Below, piece by piece: positions 7,860-16,992 of a stretch of 64,000 bases of DNA. Positions within the stretch are counted from its first letter, which is position 1; each line of letters starts with the position of its first letter. The DNA comes from Rhodobacter maris. GTDB taxonomy: Bacteria; Pseudomonadota; Alphaproteobacteria; Rhodobacterales; Rhodobacteraceae. The notes under the pieces were generated by a model. The model was not told the DNA's origin, searched no databases, and saw only the letters and a list, made by a program, of their open reading frames with translations. Location of the stretch: NCBI RefSeq assembly GCF_900217815.1, contig NZ_OBMT01000011.1:1-64000 (forward strand), in the 5' to 3' direction. The position numbers and the translations under genes were made by a program.

Positions 7860-9115
7860 AACCGCCCGTTTTTGCCACGCTCGGCTGCCGCCTCAACGCC
7901 TATGAGACGGAAGCGATGAAGGAACTGGCCGCCGCCGCCGGGCTCGAGGGCGCGGTGGTGGTCAACACCTGCGCCGTCACCGCCGAGGCGGTGCGCAAGG
8001 CTAAGCAGGAGATTCGCAAGCTCGCGCGCGAGAACCCGCAGGCGCCGATCATCGTCACCGGTTGCGCCGCGCAAACCGAGCCCGAGACCTTTGCCGCGAT
8101 GGCCGAGGTGACGCGCGTGATCGGCAATCACGAGAAGATGCAACCCGAGACATGGGCGGCACTCGCGCCCAAGGGTGCCGATTTCATCGGCGAGACCGAG
8201 CGGGTGATGGTCGACGACATCCTCTCGGTAAAGGAAACCGCGGGGCATCTGATTGACGGCTTTGGCCGCCACCGCGCCTATGTGCAGGTGCAAAACGGCT
8301 GCGATCATCGCTGCACCTTCTGCATCATCCCCTATGGGCGCGGCAATTCCCGCTCCGTTCCCGCGGGTGTTGTGGTGGAGCAGATCAAGCGGCTCGTGGG
8401 CAAGGGCTTTGCCGAGGTGGTGCTGACCGGCGTCGATCTCACCTCATGGGGGGCAGACCTGCCGGGCGCGCCACGGCTCGGCGACCTTGTGATGCGGATC
8501 CTCAGGCTTGTGCCGGATCTCGCGCGGCTCAGGATCTCCTCGATCGACAGCATCGAGGCGGATGAAAACCTGATGCTCGCCATTGCCACGGAGCCGCGGC
8601 TGATGCCGCATCTGCATCTGAGCCTGCAGCATGGCGATGACATGATCCTGAAACGGATGAAGCGGCGCCACCTGCGCGACGATGCGATCCGGTTTTGCGA
8701 AGAGGCGCGGCGGCTGCGCCCGGGCATCGTTTTTGGCGCCGACATCATCGCCGGGTTCCCGACCGAGACCGAGGAGATGTTCGAAAATTCGCTCAAGCTC
8801 GTGGAAGACTGCGGCCTCACCTTCCTGCATGTCTTCCCGTTCTCGGCGCGCAAGGGCACGCCTGCGGCGCGCATGCCCCGCGTGGCCGGACCCGCCATCA
8901 AGGAGCGCGCAGCGCGGCTGCGGGCGGCGGGGGAGGCGGCCCTCCTGCGCCATCTGGAGGCCGAGGTCGGGCAGGAGCGTCAGGTGCTGACCGAAGGGCC
9001 GCGCCTTGGCCGCACCGAGTATTTTACCGAGGTGAGCTTTGATCGCGACATGCCCGAGGGCACCGTGATGGCGCTGCGGCTGAGCGGCCACGACGGCGTC
9101 CGGCTGAAAGCCTAG
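7856..9115 (+). CDS. mtaB: tRNA threonylcarbamoyladenosine methylthiotransferase MtaB
   Basis: Radical-SAM enzyme of 419 residues that converts t6A37 of tRNA to ms2t6A. The N-terminal methylthiotransferase domain holds cluster cysteines C11, C39 and C70. The radical-SAM triad is CDHRCTFC (C149, C153, C156). A short C-terminal region stands in the TRAM position. [16 protein letters not shown] at the start is characteristic of MtaB rather than MiaB or RimO. Its TAG stop lies within CTAG, whose other strand is the stop of the convergent gene at 9112. Confidence 0.95.
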   Translation: MKPPVFATLGCRLNAYETEAMKELAAAAGLEGAVVVNTCAVTAEAVRKAKQEIRKLARENPQAPIIVTGCAAQTEPETFAAMAEVTRVIGNHEKMQPETWAALAPKGADFIGETERVMVDDILSVKETAGHLIDGFGRHRAYVQVQNGCDHRCTFCIIPYGRGNSRSVPAGVVVEQIKRLVGKGFAEVVLTGVDLTSWGADLPGAPRLGDLVMRILRLVPDLARLRISSIDSIEADENLMLAIATEPRLMPHLHLSLQHGDDMILKRMKRRHLRDDAIRFCEEARRLRPGIVFGADIIAGFPTETEEMFENSLKLVEDCGLTFLHVFPFSARKGTPAARMPRVAGPAIKERAARLRAAGEAALLRHLEAEVGQERQVLTEGPRLGRTEYFTEVSFDRDMPEGTVMALRLSGHDGVRLKA

Positions 9116-9459
9116 GCGCCCGTTTCCACGCAATGCCGCCGGAAGGCGCGCTTGAGCAGATCAAGCTCGGCACGCAAAAGCTCGATTTCCGCGCGCAGGT
9201 CATGTTCCAGCGCGGCGCCGGTGACGATGCTGAAATGCCCCACCGTCTCGCCGCCCGCGCTCAGCACGAACGTCTGCACCCCGTCCGACAGAAGCTCTGC
9301 CGGGATCGGCAGCCGGAGCTTCCATTTCCCCTCTTCGAGCGCCTCGACCGAAAGCCCTTCGAGCGTGGTTTCGAGATGCAGCACTTCGAAATCGGGCGCA
9401 TCCTTGCCTGTCCAGATACCTTCCCATTGCCCGGCGCGAATGCGCGACAGTTCCAGCAT
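9112..9459 (-). CDS. hypothetical protein with C-terminal coiled coil
   Basis: Protein of 115 residues with no recognised family. The N-terminal 80 residues look like a compact beta-rich domain (FEVLHLETTLEGLSVEAL, FVLSAGGETVGHFSIVTG). The last 30 residues form an acidic/leucine heptad helix (LRAEIELLRAELDLLKRAF), suggesting oligomerisation. It starts 10 bp after the stop of the DUF6478-like gene, so the two form an operon and may work together. Its stop codon overlaps that of mtaB on the opposite strand. Confidence 0.75.
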   Translation of the reverse strand: MLELSRIRAGQWEGIWTGKDAPDFEVLHLETTLEGLSVEALEEGKWKLRLPIPAELLSDGVQTFVLSAGGETVGHFSIVTGAALEHDLRAEIELLRAELDLLKRAFRRHCVETGA

Positions 9460-9468
9460 GGTTCCCCC

Positions 9469-10242
9469 TCAGATCTCGGCGCGCGGATACCGCGCGAAAG
9501 TCAGATCCTGCGCGCAAATCTGGTTCATCTGCGGCCCTTCGAAGATAATGTCGACCCAGGCTTTCTCGACCCGCTTCTCGTTGATCTTGGTATAAGCGAG
9601 GTCGAATTCGACAAAGTTCCCGCCGCCGTCGAGCGGCAATTCACGCACCAGCTGCTCGGTGTTTGGGCCGTGTTTTACGTTCAAGCGAAAGAAGATCTCC
9701 AGCGGCCGCTCCAGCGTGACCGTAAGCCCGATCCGCAGCAGGTGGTTGCGGCGCAGGCCCCGCACGGCCGGATCGGGCAGATCGAGCACGAGCGAGAGAA
9801 ACGAGCCGTCGAAACGGAACACATCCATCCGCAGCCCGAAAGGCGCGCGATGGCTTGCGCTCTGATTGCGGATCTGGCGCAGCGTCAGCTCGCTCATCTT
9901 GCCGTCATGAAACAGCGTGATCTCTCGCCCCAGCATCGTGCGCGACGGGGCGGCGGCGATCCCCGGCGGGAAGATGGGGCCGCGCCAGAGCTCGGGGCGC
10001 CAGGCCCAGTCGCAGCCAAGCGGCCGCTCGATGCCATCGCCCCCGCCGATAGGCGCAGTCAACCGCTCGTCGGCAGTAAACAGAACACGATCGATCTCGC
10101 GGCGCATCGCCTGCGCATCGGCGCGCAACTGGCGCAGCTGCGCCCGGTCGAGCCCCGGCGCCAACCGCGCCGCGCGCGCCCAGCGCGCCAGCATCCGGCC
10201 CTGCACCAGCCGGTCGAGAAAGGAATTGGATTTGCCGCTCAT
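9469..10242 (-). CDS. DUF6478-like family protein
   Basis: Soluble protein of 257 residues. It starts with a basic helical region (FLDRLVQGRMLARWARAARL), then DWAWRPELWRGPI, then a conserved core (LFHDGKMSELTLRQIRNQ, FGLRMDVFRFDGSFLSLVLDLP, LNVKHGPNTEQLVRELP). This block pattern matches a family restricted to Rhodobacterales and recalled as DUF6478; the function is unknown. The gene lies directly upstream of, and is transcribed with, the coiled-coil protein at 9112-9459. The family assignment is from memory of motif order. Confidence 0.75.
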   Translation of the reverse strand: MSGKSNSFLDRLVQGRMLARWARAARLAPGLDRAQLRQLRADAQAMRREIDRVLFTADERLTAPIGGGDGIERPLGCDWAWRPELWRGPIFPPGIAAAPSRTMLGREITLFHDGKMSELTLRQIRNQSASHRAPFGLRMDVFRFDGSFLSLVLDLPDPAVRGLRRNHLLRIGLTVTLERPLEIFFRLNVKHGPNTEQLVRELPLDGGGNFVEFDLAYTKINEKRVEKAWVDIIFEGPQMNQICAQDLTFARYPRAEI

Positions 10243-10381
10243 TCGGTCCCTGCGCCCTCGGTGTGATCCAGGCGAGCATCAATCAGATCGTTGTTTTCTG
10301 GCACGCCGGGCGATGGAATTGAAGCGCCAATCGCCTGAAACGGGGCGCGGGGCCCGCTTTGCAACCTGCGCGCGAAAGGGC

Positions 10382-11002
10382 TCAGTTCGCAGCGCGGATG
10401 CTCTCCTCGAAAGCCTGCAACAACGCGAGCTGGGTCGCATCGTCGATTCTGCTGCCCGAAAGCGGCATCACCGAAAGCGCGGTCACATGGCCCGAAAGCC
10501 CGGTGATCGCGCGCCAGTAGACCGGTTCAACCGGCGCGTTTTGCGGTGCGGAATGATCGGCGATCTTGAGCAGCAGCGCCTGCGCGCCCCGCTGCGTCTC
10601 GATGATCTCCAGATCCTCGGCAAGCCCCGAGCGCGCCATCGCCGCACGCCCTGCCGCCGAGCGGAAAAAGCGCTCGTAACGCCCCAGCGCACGCGCCACC
10701 GGTTCCCGGCTTGCGGGTCCGATCGTGGCGCTGAGAAGTGCGCGGTGGTGCGGCTGGCGCGCCTGCGGATCCTGCGCGATGGCGGCGCAATTGCCCCAGA
10801 GCACGAAAGCGGCCTCGGGCCCGTCCAGACGCGAAGCGGCATCGACACAATAGCCCTCCGGGGCGGCAAGGGTCAGGTTGCCGTCAAATACCAGAGCATT
10901 TGAGCTGATGCGCGGGGGCGGTTGGAAGACAGCCGGAACCGGCAGTGCCATCGTGCAGCCCGAAACCCCCATCGCCAGAGCCAGAATCCATCCGTGACGC
11001 AT
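10382..11002 (-). CDS. putative exported lipoprotein, unknown function
   Basis: Protein of 206 residues from the ATG at 11002. The N-terminus HGWILALAMGVSGCTMA has a lipobox-like LMGVSGC pattern, so the cysteine near residue 14 is probably lipidated and the protein anchored in an envelope membrane. The mature region shows no catalytic motif that could be recognised. Phrases such as LAAPEGYCVDAASRLDGPEAAFVLWGNC recall small Rhodobacterales lipoproteins. An earlier in-frame start would add 47 residues and bury the signal sequence, so it was rejected. The gene is divergent from the GlcNAc kinase. Confidence 0.75.
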   Translation of the reverse strand: MRHGWILALAMGVSGCTMALPVPAVFQPPPRISSNALVFDGNLTLAAPEGYCVDAASRLDGPEAAFVLWGNCAAIAQDPQARQPHHRALLSATIGPASREPVARALGRYERFFRSAAGRAAMARSGLAEDLEIIETQRGAQALLLKIADHSAPQNAPVEPVYWRAITGLSGHVTALSVMPLSGSRIDDATQLALLQAFEESIRAAN

Positions 11003-11141
11003 CGCCCCTCCCTGCACCCGAGCCTCTCCTAACAATCCCGTTACCATGCTCGCAAGCGCCGATCCGTGACGGCGCAGGGTTTTCGCTTTCATCTTGTGGG
11101 GCGCTCCCCCGCGCGGCATGGTGCGCGCAAACGGAGGGCGC

Positions 11142-11966
11142 ATGATCTATCTGGGCATCGATGGCGGCGGCAGCGGCTGCCGTGCGGTTCTGGCCGATGC
11201 CGCAGGCGCGGTGCTGGCGCGCGCCGAGAGCGGGCCCGCCAATATCGCCTCAGATTTTGACACTGCCGCGGCCCGGCTCGATGCGCTTGCGCGCGAGGTT
11301 ATCGGGGCGCGCCCGATGGCAGAGGTGCGCGCGGTTCTGGGTGTGGCCGGGGCAAACCTCTCTGGCGCGGGGCCGCGGCTCGCCGCGATGCTGCCGTTCC
11401 GCGCGAAGGTCGTGCAGGACATCGCCACTTCGCTGCGCGGGGCGCTGGGCGCGGACGACGGCATCGTGGCCGCGATCGGCACCGGCTCGGTCTTCGCGCG
11501 GCAACGGGCGGGGGAGATGCGCGTGATCGGCGGCTGGGGGTTCCGGCTTGGCGACGAGGCCTCGGGCGCCTGGATGGGGCGGCTCATGCTCAACCGCATC
11601 ACGCGGATGATCGACGGTTACGCCCCGCTCACGCCCCTGGCGAAGGCGGTGCTCGCCGATCTCGGCGGTGGGCCGGGGCTCGTGTCCTTCACGCTCACGA
11701 AAACGCCGGGCGATCATGCCCGGCTTGTCTACCGCATGGCCGCCGCGCTTGAGGATCCGCTCTCGCAGGAGGTTCTGGCCGAGACCCGGGGCGAGCTGCG
11801 CCGCGCCATTGGCGTTTTGCAATGCGATCCGCCGCTTCCCGTGGTCTGGCAGGGCGGGCTGGGCGCCACGCTCGCGCTTGACGACTGGCCGCGGCAGGAG
11901 CCCCAAGGCACTGCGCTCGATGGCGCGCTCGCAATGGCGCAGGATGCGGCGACATGGGCCGAATGA
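11142..11966 (+). CDS. BadF/BadG/BcrA/BcrD-family N-acetylglucosamine kinase
   Basis: ATPase of 274 residues from the ASKHA fold. It has the phosphate-1 motif YLGIDGGGSGCRAVLAD at the start, VVAAIGTGSVFARQ (phosphate-2 region) and the family block GFRLGDEASGAWMG. It follows an ACGGAGGGCGC ribosome site. Located immediately before nagA with a 4-bp overlap, it most likely phosphorylates GlcNAc (possibly recycled from peptidoglycan or chitin) to GlcNAc-6-P, the NagA substrate. A glucosamine kinase role is the main alternative. Confidence 0.88.
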   Translation: MIYLGIDGGGSGCRAVLADAAGAVLARAESGPANIASDFDTAAARLDALAREVIGARPMAEVRAVLGVAGANLSGAGPRLAAMLPFRAKVVQDIATSLRGALGADDGIVAAIGTGSVFARQRAGEMRVIGGWGFRLGDEASGAWMGRLMLNRITRMIDGYAPLTPLAKAVLADLGGGPGLVSFTLTKTPGDHARLVYRMAAALEDPLSQEVLAETRGELRRAIGVLQCDPPLPVVWQGGLGATLALDDWPRQEPQGTALDGALAMAQDAATWAE

Positions 11967-13102
11967 TCCTTTCGGGCGCGCGGCTCTTTGACGGGGCGCA
12001 GTTCCTCGACAACCACGCCCTCGTGCTCTCGGACGGCCAGATCGCCGCGATTGTGCCCGAGGCGGAGGCGCCGATGGGGCAGGGGCTGCGGCTTGCCGGT
12101 GGCCTTCTCGCGCCGGGGCTTGTCGATCTGCAGGTGAATGGCGGCGGTGGCGTGATGCTGGGCGGTGATGATCCGCTTGCAGAGATTGCCACGATCTGCG
12201 CCGCCCATGCCGCGCTTGGCACCACTTCGGTGCTGCCGACGTTGATCACCACCTCGGCTGCCACCACGCGGCAGGTGCTGGCGGCGGGCGTGGCGGCGGT
12301 GGGCCGGGTGCCGGGCTTTCTGGGTCTCCATCTTGAAGGGCCGCATCTCGACCCGCGACGCCCGGGCTGCCATCCGCCCCGGCATATCCGGCCGATGGCG
12401 GAGGAAGACCTGCTCACGCTGTGCGAGGCGCGCGCGGGCCTGCCCGCGTTGATGGTGACGCTCGCGCCCGCTTCCGTAAGCCTTGAACAGATCGCCCGGC
12501 TGAACGAGGCCGGGGTGATCGTCTTCCTTGGCCATGCCGAGTGCAGCCTTGCCGAGGCCGCGGCGGCCGCGCGCGCGGGGGCGCGGGGCGTGACCCATCT
12601 CTTCAACGCGATGAGCCCGCTTGGCTCGCGCGAACCGGGCCTTGTGGGCGCGGCGCTCTCGCTCCCCTTGGCAGCGGGGCTGATTGCCGATGGTATCCAT
12701 GTTGCGCCCGAGACGGCGGCACTGGCGCTGAGGCTGGCGGGGGAACGGATCTTTCTCGTTACCGATGCAATGGCGGCTGCGGGCACGGATTTGTGCGAAT
12801 TCAACTTAGCCGGGCAGCGCATTCTGCGCCGCGCGGGTGCGTTGCGCACCGAGACCGGCACGCTTGCGGGCGCGGACCTGACCCTGCCGCAAGCGATTCG
12901 TTTTTGCATCGAACGGCTCGGAGTGGCGCCCGATCAGGCGCTGGCCATGGCGACATCGCGCCCCGCGCAGCTGATCGGCGCGCCGGTCGGGCGGCTCGCG
13001 CCCGGCCTTGCCGCCGATCTTGTGCATTTGACCGAGGCGGGCGGCCTTGCCCGGGTCTGGCAAGGCGGGGTGGAGCTTCAGGCAAAATCGGCCAGCGCAT
13101 AG
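11963..13102 (+). CDS. nagA: N-acetylglucosamine-6-phosphate deacetylase
   Basis: Amidohydrolase of 379 residues that makes glucosamine-6-P and acetate. Metal- and substrate-binding motifs are in order: LHLEGPHLDP (Glu), VIVFLGHAECS (His), VTHLFNAMSPLGSREPG (His) and the catalytic Asp in FLVTDAMAAAGTD. The start at 11963 gives an ATGA overlap with the kinase; an in-frame ATG at 11954 would add three residues. The 3' end overlaps the convergent serB gene by 25 bp. No nagB deaminase is present nearby, so the product must be used elsewhere. Confidence 0.95.
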   Translation: MILSGARLFDGAQFLDNHALVLSDGQIAAIVPEAEAPMGQGLRLAGGLLAPGLVDLQVNGGGGVMLGGDDPLAEIATICAAHAALGTTSVLPTLITTSAATTRQVLAAGVAAVGRVPGFLGLHLEGPHLDPRRPGCHPPRHIRPMAEEDLLTLCEARAGLPALMVTLAPASVSLEQIARLNEAGVIVFLGHAECSLAEAAAAARAGARGVTHLFNAMSPLGSREPGLVGAALSLPLAAGLIADGIHVAPETAALALRLAGERIFLVTDAMAAAGTDLCEFNLAGQRILRRAGALRTETGTLAGADLTLPQAIRFCIERLGVAPDQALAMATSRPAQLIGAPVGRLAPGLAADLVHLTEAGGLARVWQGGVELQAKSASA

Positions 13103-13950
13103 CCCTGAATGTAAAGCAGCGCCGTCAGATCGCCGTGGTTGATGCGGATGTCGCATTGCGCGGCGACCGACGGTTTGGCGTGCAGCGCAACGCCCGCGCC
13201 GGCAAGATGCAGCATGCCAAGGTCATTGGCACCATCCCCCACCGCCATCACCTGATCGCCCGAAAGGCCGAGCTTCGCGGTGATGTCATGGAAGGCCTGC
13301 ACCTTCGCCTCGCGGCCCAGAATCGGGCGCACCGGAATGCCGGTGAGCTTGCCATCTGCGATGCCGAGCACATTGGCACGGTTTTCATCAAAGCCGAGCG
13401 TTTCGGCGACATAGCCGGTGAAGGCCGTGAACCCCCCCGAGACAAGCGCACAATAAGCGCCCTGCGCCTTCATCGTGCGCAGGAGGTCATGCCCGCCCGG
13501 CATGAAGGTGATGCGCTCTTCGATCACCCGCCCAATCACATCGGCCGAGAGCCCGGTGAGAAGGCCCAGCCGCTCGGTCAACGCGCCCTCGAAGTCAAGT
13601 TCGCCGTTCATTGCCCGTGCCGTGATCGCGCTCACCTGCGCGCCTACCCCCGCCACATCGGCCAGCTCATCGATGCATTCCTGCTGGATCATCGTGCTGT
13701 CCATATCGGCCAGAAGCATCTTCTTGCGGCGTCCCTCGGCGGGCTGCACCACGAGATCGAGGCCGATTGCCTGCAGGTCTTCCCAGACCTGCCAGCGGTT
13801 GTCCGGCACCGCTTCAAGGGTAAATTCCGCCGCGATGGCGGGCGCGAGCCAGCGCCAGTCGCTGCCCCCCCAGGCATTGCGCAGCGACTCGACCGCGCTG
13901 AGGGTCAGATTGGCGGCTTTCGGGTCGGCAAGCAGGGTGGCAATGAACAT
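13078..13950 (-). CDS. serB: phosphoserine phosphatase
   Basis: HAD-superfamily enzyme of 290 residues, the last step of serine synthesis. The N-terminal 75 residues form a regulatory ACT-like domain. The catalytic core has [20 protein letters not shown] (nucleophile and acid aspartates), VSGGFTAF (motif II), and [13 protein letters not shown] (motif IV). The ATG at 13950 was chosen; upstream in-frame sequence is the shadow of the serC leader. It is divergent from serC-serA, so all three enzymes of the phosphorylated serine pathway cluster around one regulatory region. The tail overlaps nagA convergently. Confidence 0.95.
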   Translation of the reverse strand: MFIATLLADPKAANLTLSAVESLRNAWGGSDWRWLAPAIAAEFTLEAVPDNRWQVWEDLQAIGLDLVVQPAEGRRKKMLLADMDSTMIQQECIDELADVAGVGAQVSAITARAMNGELDFEGALTERLGLLTGLSADVIGRVIEERITFMPGGHDLLRTMKAQGAYCALVSGGFTAFTGYVAETLGFDENRANVLGIADGKLTGIPVRPILGREAKVQAFHDITAKLGLSGDQVMAVGDGANDLGMLHLAGAGVALHAKPSVAAQCDIRINHGDLTALLYIQGYALADFA

Positions 13951-14074
13951 GGCGTTTCCGGGGCTGTTTCCGATAGTGGAGAAGGGTGTCGCTTTTCGTG
14001 TCCGATGCGACGCTTTAGCCGCATTTTCCGTATTGTGCCAGTGCGGCGAAATCTGTACGAGCGACGGCGGGACA

Positions 14075-14092
14075 CCCCTCCCCAACGAGGGG
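14075..14092 (+). promoter_or_regulatory. hairpin in serC leader, resembling the serC RNA motif
   Basis: CCCCTC (14075-14080) and GAGGGG (14087-14092) enclose a six-base loop, followed by a purine-rich ribosome site (GGAAGGA) and the serC ATG at 14117. A short conserved hairpin leader directly upstream of serC is known in alphaproteobacteria as the serC motif. Assignment is by position and shape only. Confidence 0.5.
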
Positions 14093-14116
14093 CGTTTATC
14101 TGGAAGGATAGCACAA

Positions 14117-15262
14117 ATGGCACTGACTGCTCCGGCCACGCGGCCGGCGAACGCGCGTTTTTCTTCGGGCCCCTGCACGAAGATCCCCGGTTTCTCCCTC
14201 GATATGCTTGCTGATGCGCCGCTCGGTCGGTCGCACCGCGCCGCGATTGGCAAAGCCAAGCTGAAAGAGGCGATTGACCTCACCCGTGACATTCTGGGCG
14301 TGCCTGCGGATTACCGCATCGGCATCGTCCCCGCCTCGGATACCGGCGCCGTCGAGATGGCGCTCTGGTCGATCCTCGGCGCCCGCAAGGTCACCATGTG
14401 CGCCTGGGAAAGCTTCGGCTCGGGCTGGGTGACCGATGTGGTCAAGCAACTCAAACTCGACGCCGAAGTGAAAGAGGCGGGCTACGGCGATATCGTCGAT
14501 TTCACTACCGTCGATTTCACCACCGATGTCGTTTTCACCTGGAACGGCACCACCTCGGGCGTGCGCGTGCCGAATGGCGATGCGATCCCGGCCACCCGCG
14601 AAGGCCTGACGATCTGCGACGCCACCTCGGCGGCGTTTGCCATGGACCTGCCGTGGGACAAGCTCGATGTCACCACATTCTCCTGGCAGAAAGTGCTCGG
14701 TGGTGAGGGCGGTCATGGTGTGCTGATCCTCTCGCCTCGCGCGGTCGAGCGGCTGGAAAGCTATGCCCCCGCCTGGCCGCTGCCGAAGATCTTCCGCCTG
14801 ACCTCGAAGGGCAAGCTGATCGAAGGCATCTTCGTGGGCGAGACCATCAACACCCCCTCGATGCTCTGCGTTGAAGATTATCTTGTGGCGTTGAAATGGG
14901 CGCAAACGATTGGCGGGCTCAAGGGCCTGATCGACCGCGCTGCCGCCAACGCCAAGGTGGTCTGGGATTTCTGCGCCGCCAATGACTGGATCGCCAACCT
15001 CGCCAATGACCCGGCGACGGCCTCGACGACCAGCGTTTGCGTGAAGTTCACCGATCCGCGCATCAAGGACGGGGCGGCTTTTGCCAAGGGCGTGGCAAAA
15101 CGGCTGGAAAAAGAAGGTGTTGCGCTTGATGTCGGCGCTTACCGCGATGCGCCCGCCGGTCTGCGGATCTGGTGCGGCTCGACGGTTGAAACCGCCGATG
15201 TCGAGGCGCTGATGCCTTGGATCGCCTACGCCTTTGAGGCGGAAATCGCGGCGCAAGCCTGA
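14117..15262 (+). CDS. serC: phosphoserine aminotransferase
   Basis: PLP enzyme of 381 residues that converts 3-phosphohydroxypyruvate and glutamate to phosphoserine. [18 protein letters not shown] opens the protein. [11 protein letters not shown] binds the cofactor phosphate, and [17 protein letters not shown] carries the PLP lysine. This sequence type is the alphaproteobacterial SerC subfamily. The ATG at 14117 follows a GGAAGGA ribosome site and the leader hairpin. The gene is followed after 70 bp by serA. Confidence 0.96.
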   Translation: MALTAPATRPANARFSSGPCTKIPGFSLDMLADAPLGRSHRAAIGKAKLKEAIDLTRDILGVPADYRIGIVPASDTGAVEMALWSILGARKVTMCAWESFGSGWVTDVVKQLKLDAEVKEAGYGDIVDFTTVDFTTDVVFTWNGTTSGVRVPNGDAIPATREGLTICDATSAAFAMDLPWDKLDVTTFSWQKVLGGEGGHGVLILSPRAVERLESYAPAWPLPKIFRLTSKGKLIEGIFVGETINTPSMLCVEDYLVALKWAQTIGGLKGLIDRAAANAKVVWDFCAANDWIANLANDPATASTTSVCVKFTDPRIKDGAAFAKGVAKRLEKEGVALDVGAYRDAPAGLRIWCGSTVETADVEALMPWIAYAFEAEIAAQA

Positions 15263-15272
15263 TTTGTGAACA

Positions 15273-15297
15273 GGATGGGCGCAGCCGGCGCCCATCC
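15273..15297 (+). promoter_or_regulatory. intergenic hairpin between serC and serA
   Basis: A perfect 10-bp stem, GGATGGGCGC (15273-15282) with GCGCCCATCC (15288-15297), closes a 5-base loop. No T-run follows, so it is more likely an mRNA-stabilising or processing hairpin, or an attenuator, than a strong terminator. Confidence 0.5.
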
Positions 15298-15332
15298 CTT
15301 CCCACAATCTCGAAATTTCAGGAGCCCCAGAA

Positions 15333-16928
15333 ATGGCCCCCAAGGTTCTCATCTCCGACGAACTCTCTGACGCCGCCGTGCAGATTTTCCGTGATCGCGG
15401 CATCGACGTCGACTTCCAGCCGAAACTCGGCAAGGACAAGGACAAGCTCGCCGAGATCATCGGCAATTATGACGGGCTGGCGATCCGCTCGGCCACCAAG
15501 GTGACCGCCGCGCTGCTCGAAAAGGCGACCAATCTCAAAGTCGTTGGCCGCGCCGGGATCGGTGTTGATAACGTCGACCGCGAAGCCGCCTCGAAAAAAG
15601 GCGTGATCGTGATGAACACGCCTTTCGGCAACATGATCACCACCGCCGAACATGCGATTGCGATGATGTTCGCCGTGGCGCGCCAGATCCCCGAGGCCTC
15701 CGCCTCGACCCATGCCGGCAAATGGGAAAAATCGAAGTTCATGGGCGTTGAGCTGACCGCCAAGACCCTTGGCGTGATCGGCGCGGGCAACATCGGCGGG
15801 ATCGTCTGCGACCGCGCCAAGGGCCTGAAGATGAAAGTGATCGCCTATGATCCCTTCCTCTCGGATGAGAAGGCCGAGAAGATGGGCGTGGAAAAGGTCG
15901 AGCTGGAAGAGCTGCTCAAGCGCGCCGATTTCATCACGCTCCATGTGCCGCTGACCGACAGCACCCGCAACATCCTGAGCCGCGAGGCGCTCGCTAAAAC
16001 CAAGCCCGGCGTTCGCATCATCAACTGCGCGCGCGGCGGCCTTGTGGATGAGGAAGCGCTGGCCGAGATGCTGAAATCGGGCCATGTCGCGGGCGCCGCC
16101 TTCGACGTGTTCTCTGTCGAGCCCGCCACCGAAAACCCGCTCTTCAACCTGCCCAATGTGGTCTGCACCCCGCACCTTGGCGCCTCCACCTCGGAAGCGC
16201 AGGAAAACGTGGCGCTGCAGGTGGCCGAGCAGATGGCGAACTACCTGCTGGATGGCGCGGTCGAAAACGCGCTCAACATGCCCTCGATGACCGCCGACGA
16301 GGCGAAAGTCATGGGCCCCTGGGTGAAGCTCGCCGAATACCTCGGCGCCTTCATCGGCCAGATGACCGACGAGCCGATCAAGGCGATCAACATCACCTAT
16401 GACGGCACCGCCTCGGCGATGAACCTCAAGGCGCTCGATTGCGCCGTGGTCGCGGGCATCATGAGCCGCGCCAACCCGGATGTGAACATGGTCTCGGCCC
16501 CGGTGATCGCGAAAGAACGCGGCATCCAGATCTCGACCACGACGCAAGACAAGTCGGGCGTGTTCGACGGCTACATCAAGGTGACCGTGGTGACCGACCT
16601 GCGCGAGCGCTCGATTGCTGGCACCTGCTTCTCGGATGGCAAGCCGCGCTTCATCCAGATCAAGGGCATCACCGTCGATGCGGAAGTGGGCAACCATATG
16701 CTCTACACCACCAACAAGGACGTTCCCGGCATCATCGGCACGCTCGGCACGCTTCTGGGCAAGCACAAGGCGAACGTGGCGAACTTTACCCTCGGCCGGT
16801 CGCAGGCGGGCGGCGAGGCCATCGCCATCGCCTATCTTGACGAGCCGCTTGGTGCCGAAGTGGTGGCCGAACTTGAAGCCACGGGCCTTTTCCAGCAAGT
16901 GAAGCCCTTGGAATTCAGCATCCATTGA
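15333..16928 (+). CDS. serA: D-3-phosphoglycerate dehydrogenase
   Basis: Long-form enzyme of 531 residues that catalyses the first committed step of serine synthesis. The substrate- and NAD-binding domains include LGVIGAGNIGGIV (Rossmann loop), INCARGGLVDEEAL (catalytic Arg) and NVVCTPHLGASTSEAQ (catalytic His). The intervening ASB domain and a C-terminal ACT domain (about 455-531, LYTTNKDVPGIIGTLGTLLG) suggest allosteric control, classically by serine. It is the second gene of the serC-serA unit, and a terminator follows. Confidence 0.97.
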   Translation: MAPKVLISDELSDAAVQIFRDRGIDVDFQPKLGKDKDKLAEIIGNYDGLAIRSATKVTAALLEKATNLKVVGRAGIGVDNVDREAASKKGVIVMNTPFGNMITTAEHAIAMMFAVARQIPEASASTHAGKWEKSKFMGVELTAKTLGVIGAGNIGGIVCDRAKGLKMKVIAYDPFLSDEKAEKMGVEKVELEELLKRADFITLHVPLTDSTRNILSREALAKTKPGVRIINCARGGLVDEEALAEMLKSGHVAGAAFDVFSVEPATENPLFNLPNVVCTPHLGASTSEAQENVALQVAEQMANYLLDGAVENALNMPSMTADEAKVMGPWVKLAEYLGAFIGQMTDEPIKAINITYDGTASAMNLKALDCAVVAGIMSRANPDVNMVSAPVIAKERGIQISTTTQDKSGVFDGYIKVTVVTDLRERSIAGTCFSDGKPRFIQIKGITVDAEVGNHMLYTTNKDVPGIIGTLGTLLGKHKANVANFTLGRSQAGGEAIAIAYLDEPLGAEVVAELEATGLFQQVKPLEFSIH

Positions 16929-16952
16929 TCTAGATCAGGGAGAGTTATCGAG

Positions 16953-16979
16953 GCCCTCCGCGACCGCGGGGGGCTTTTT
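16953..16979 (+). terminator. rho-independent terminator after serA
   Basis: A 9-bp stem, GCCCTCCGC (16953-16961) with GCGGGGGGC (16966-16974, one U-G pair), has a 4-base loop and is followed by TTTTT. It ends the serC-serA transcript just ahead of the phosphatase gene. Confidence 0.9.
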
Positions 16980-16992
16980 CATTGGAGTGACC

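Noticed and set aside
9133-10266. Plus-strand open frame over the DUF6478-like gene pair
   Set aside because: Antisense shadow; the minus-strand frames show conserved domain blocks and operon spacing.
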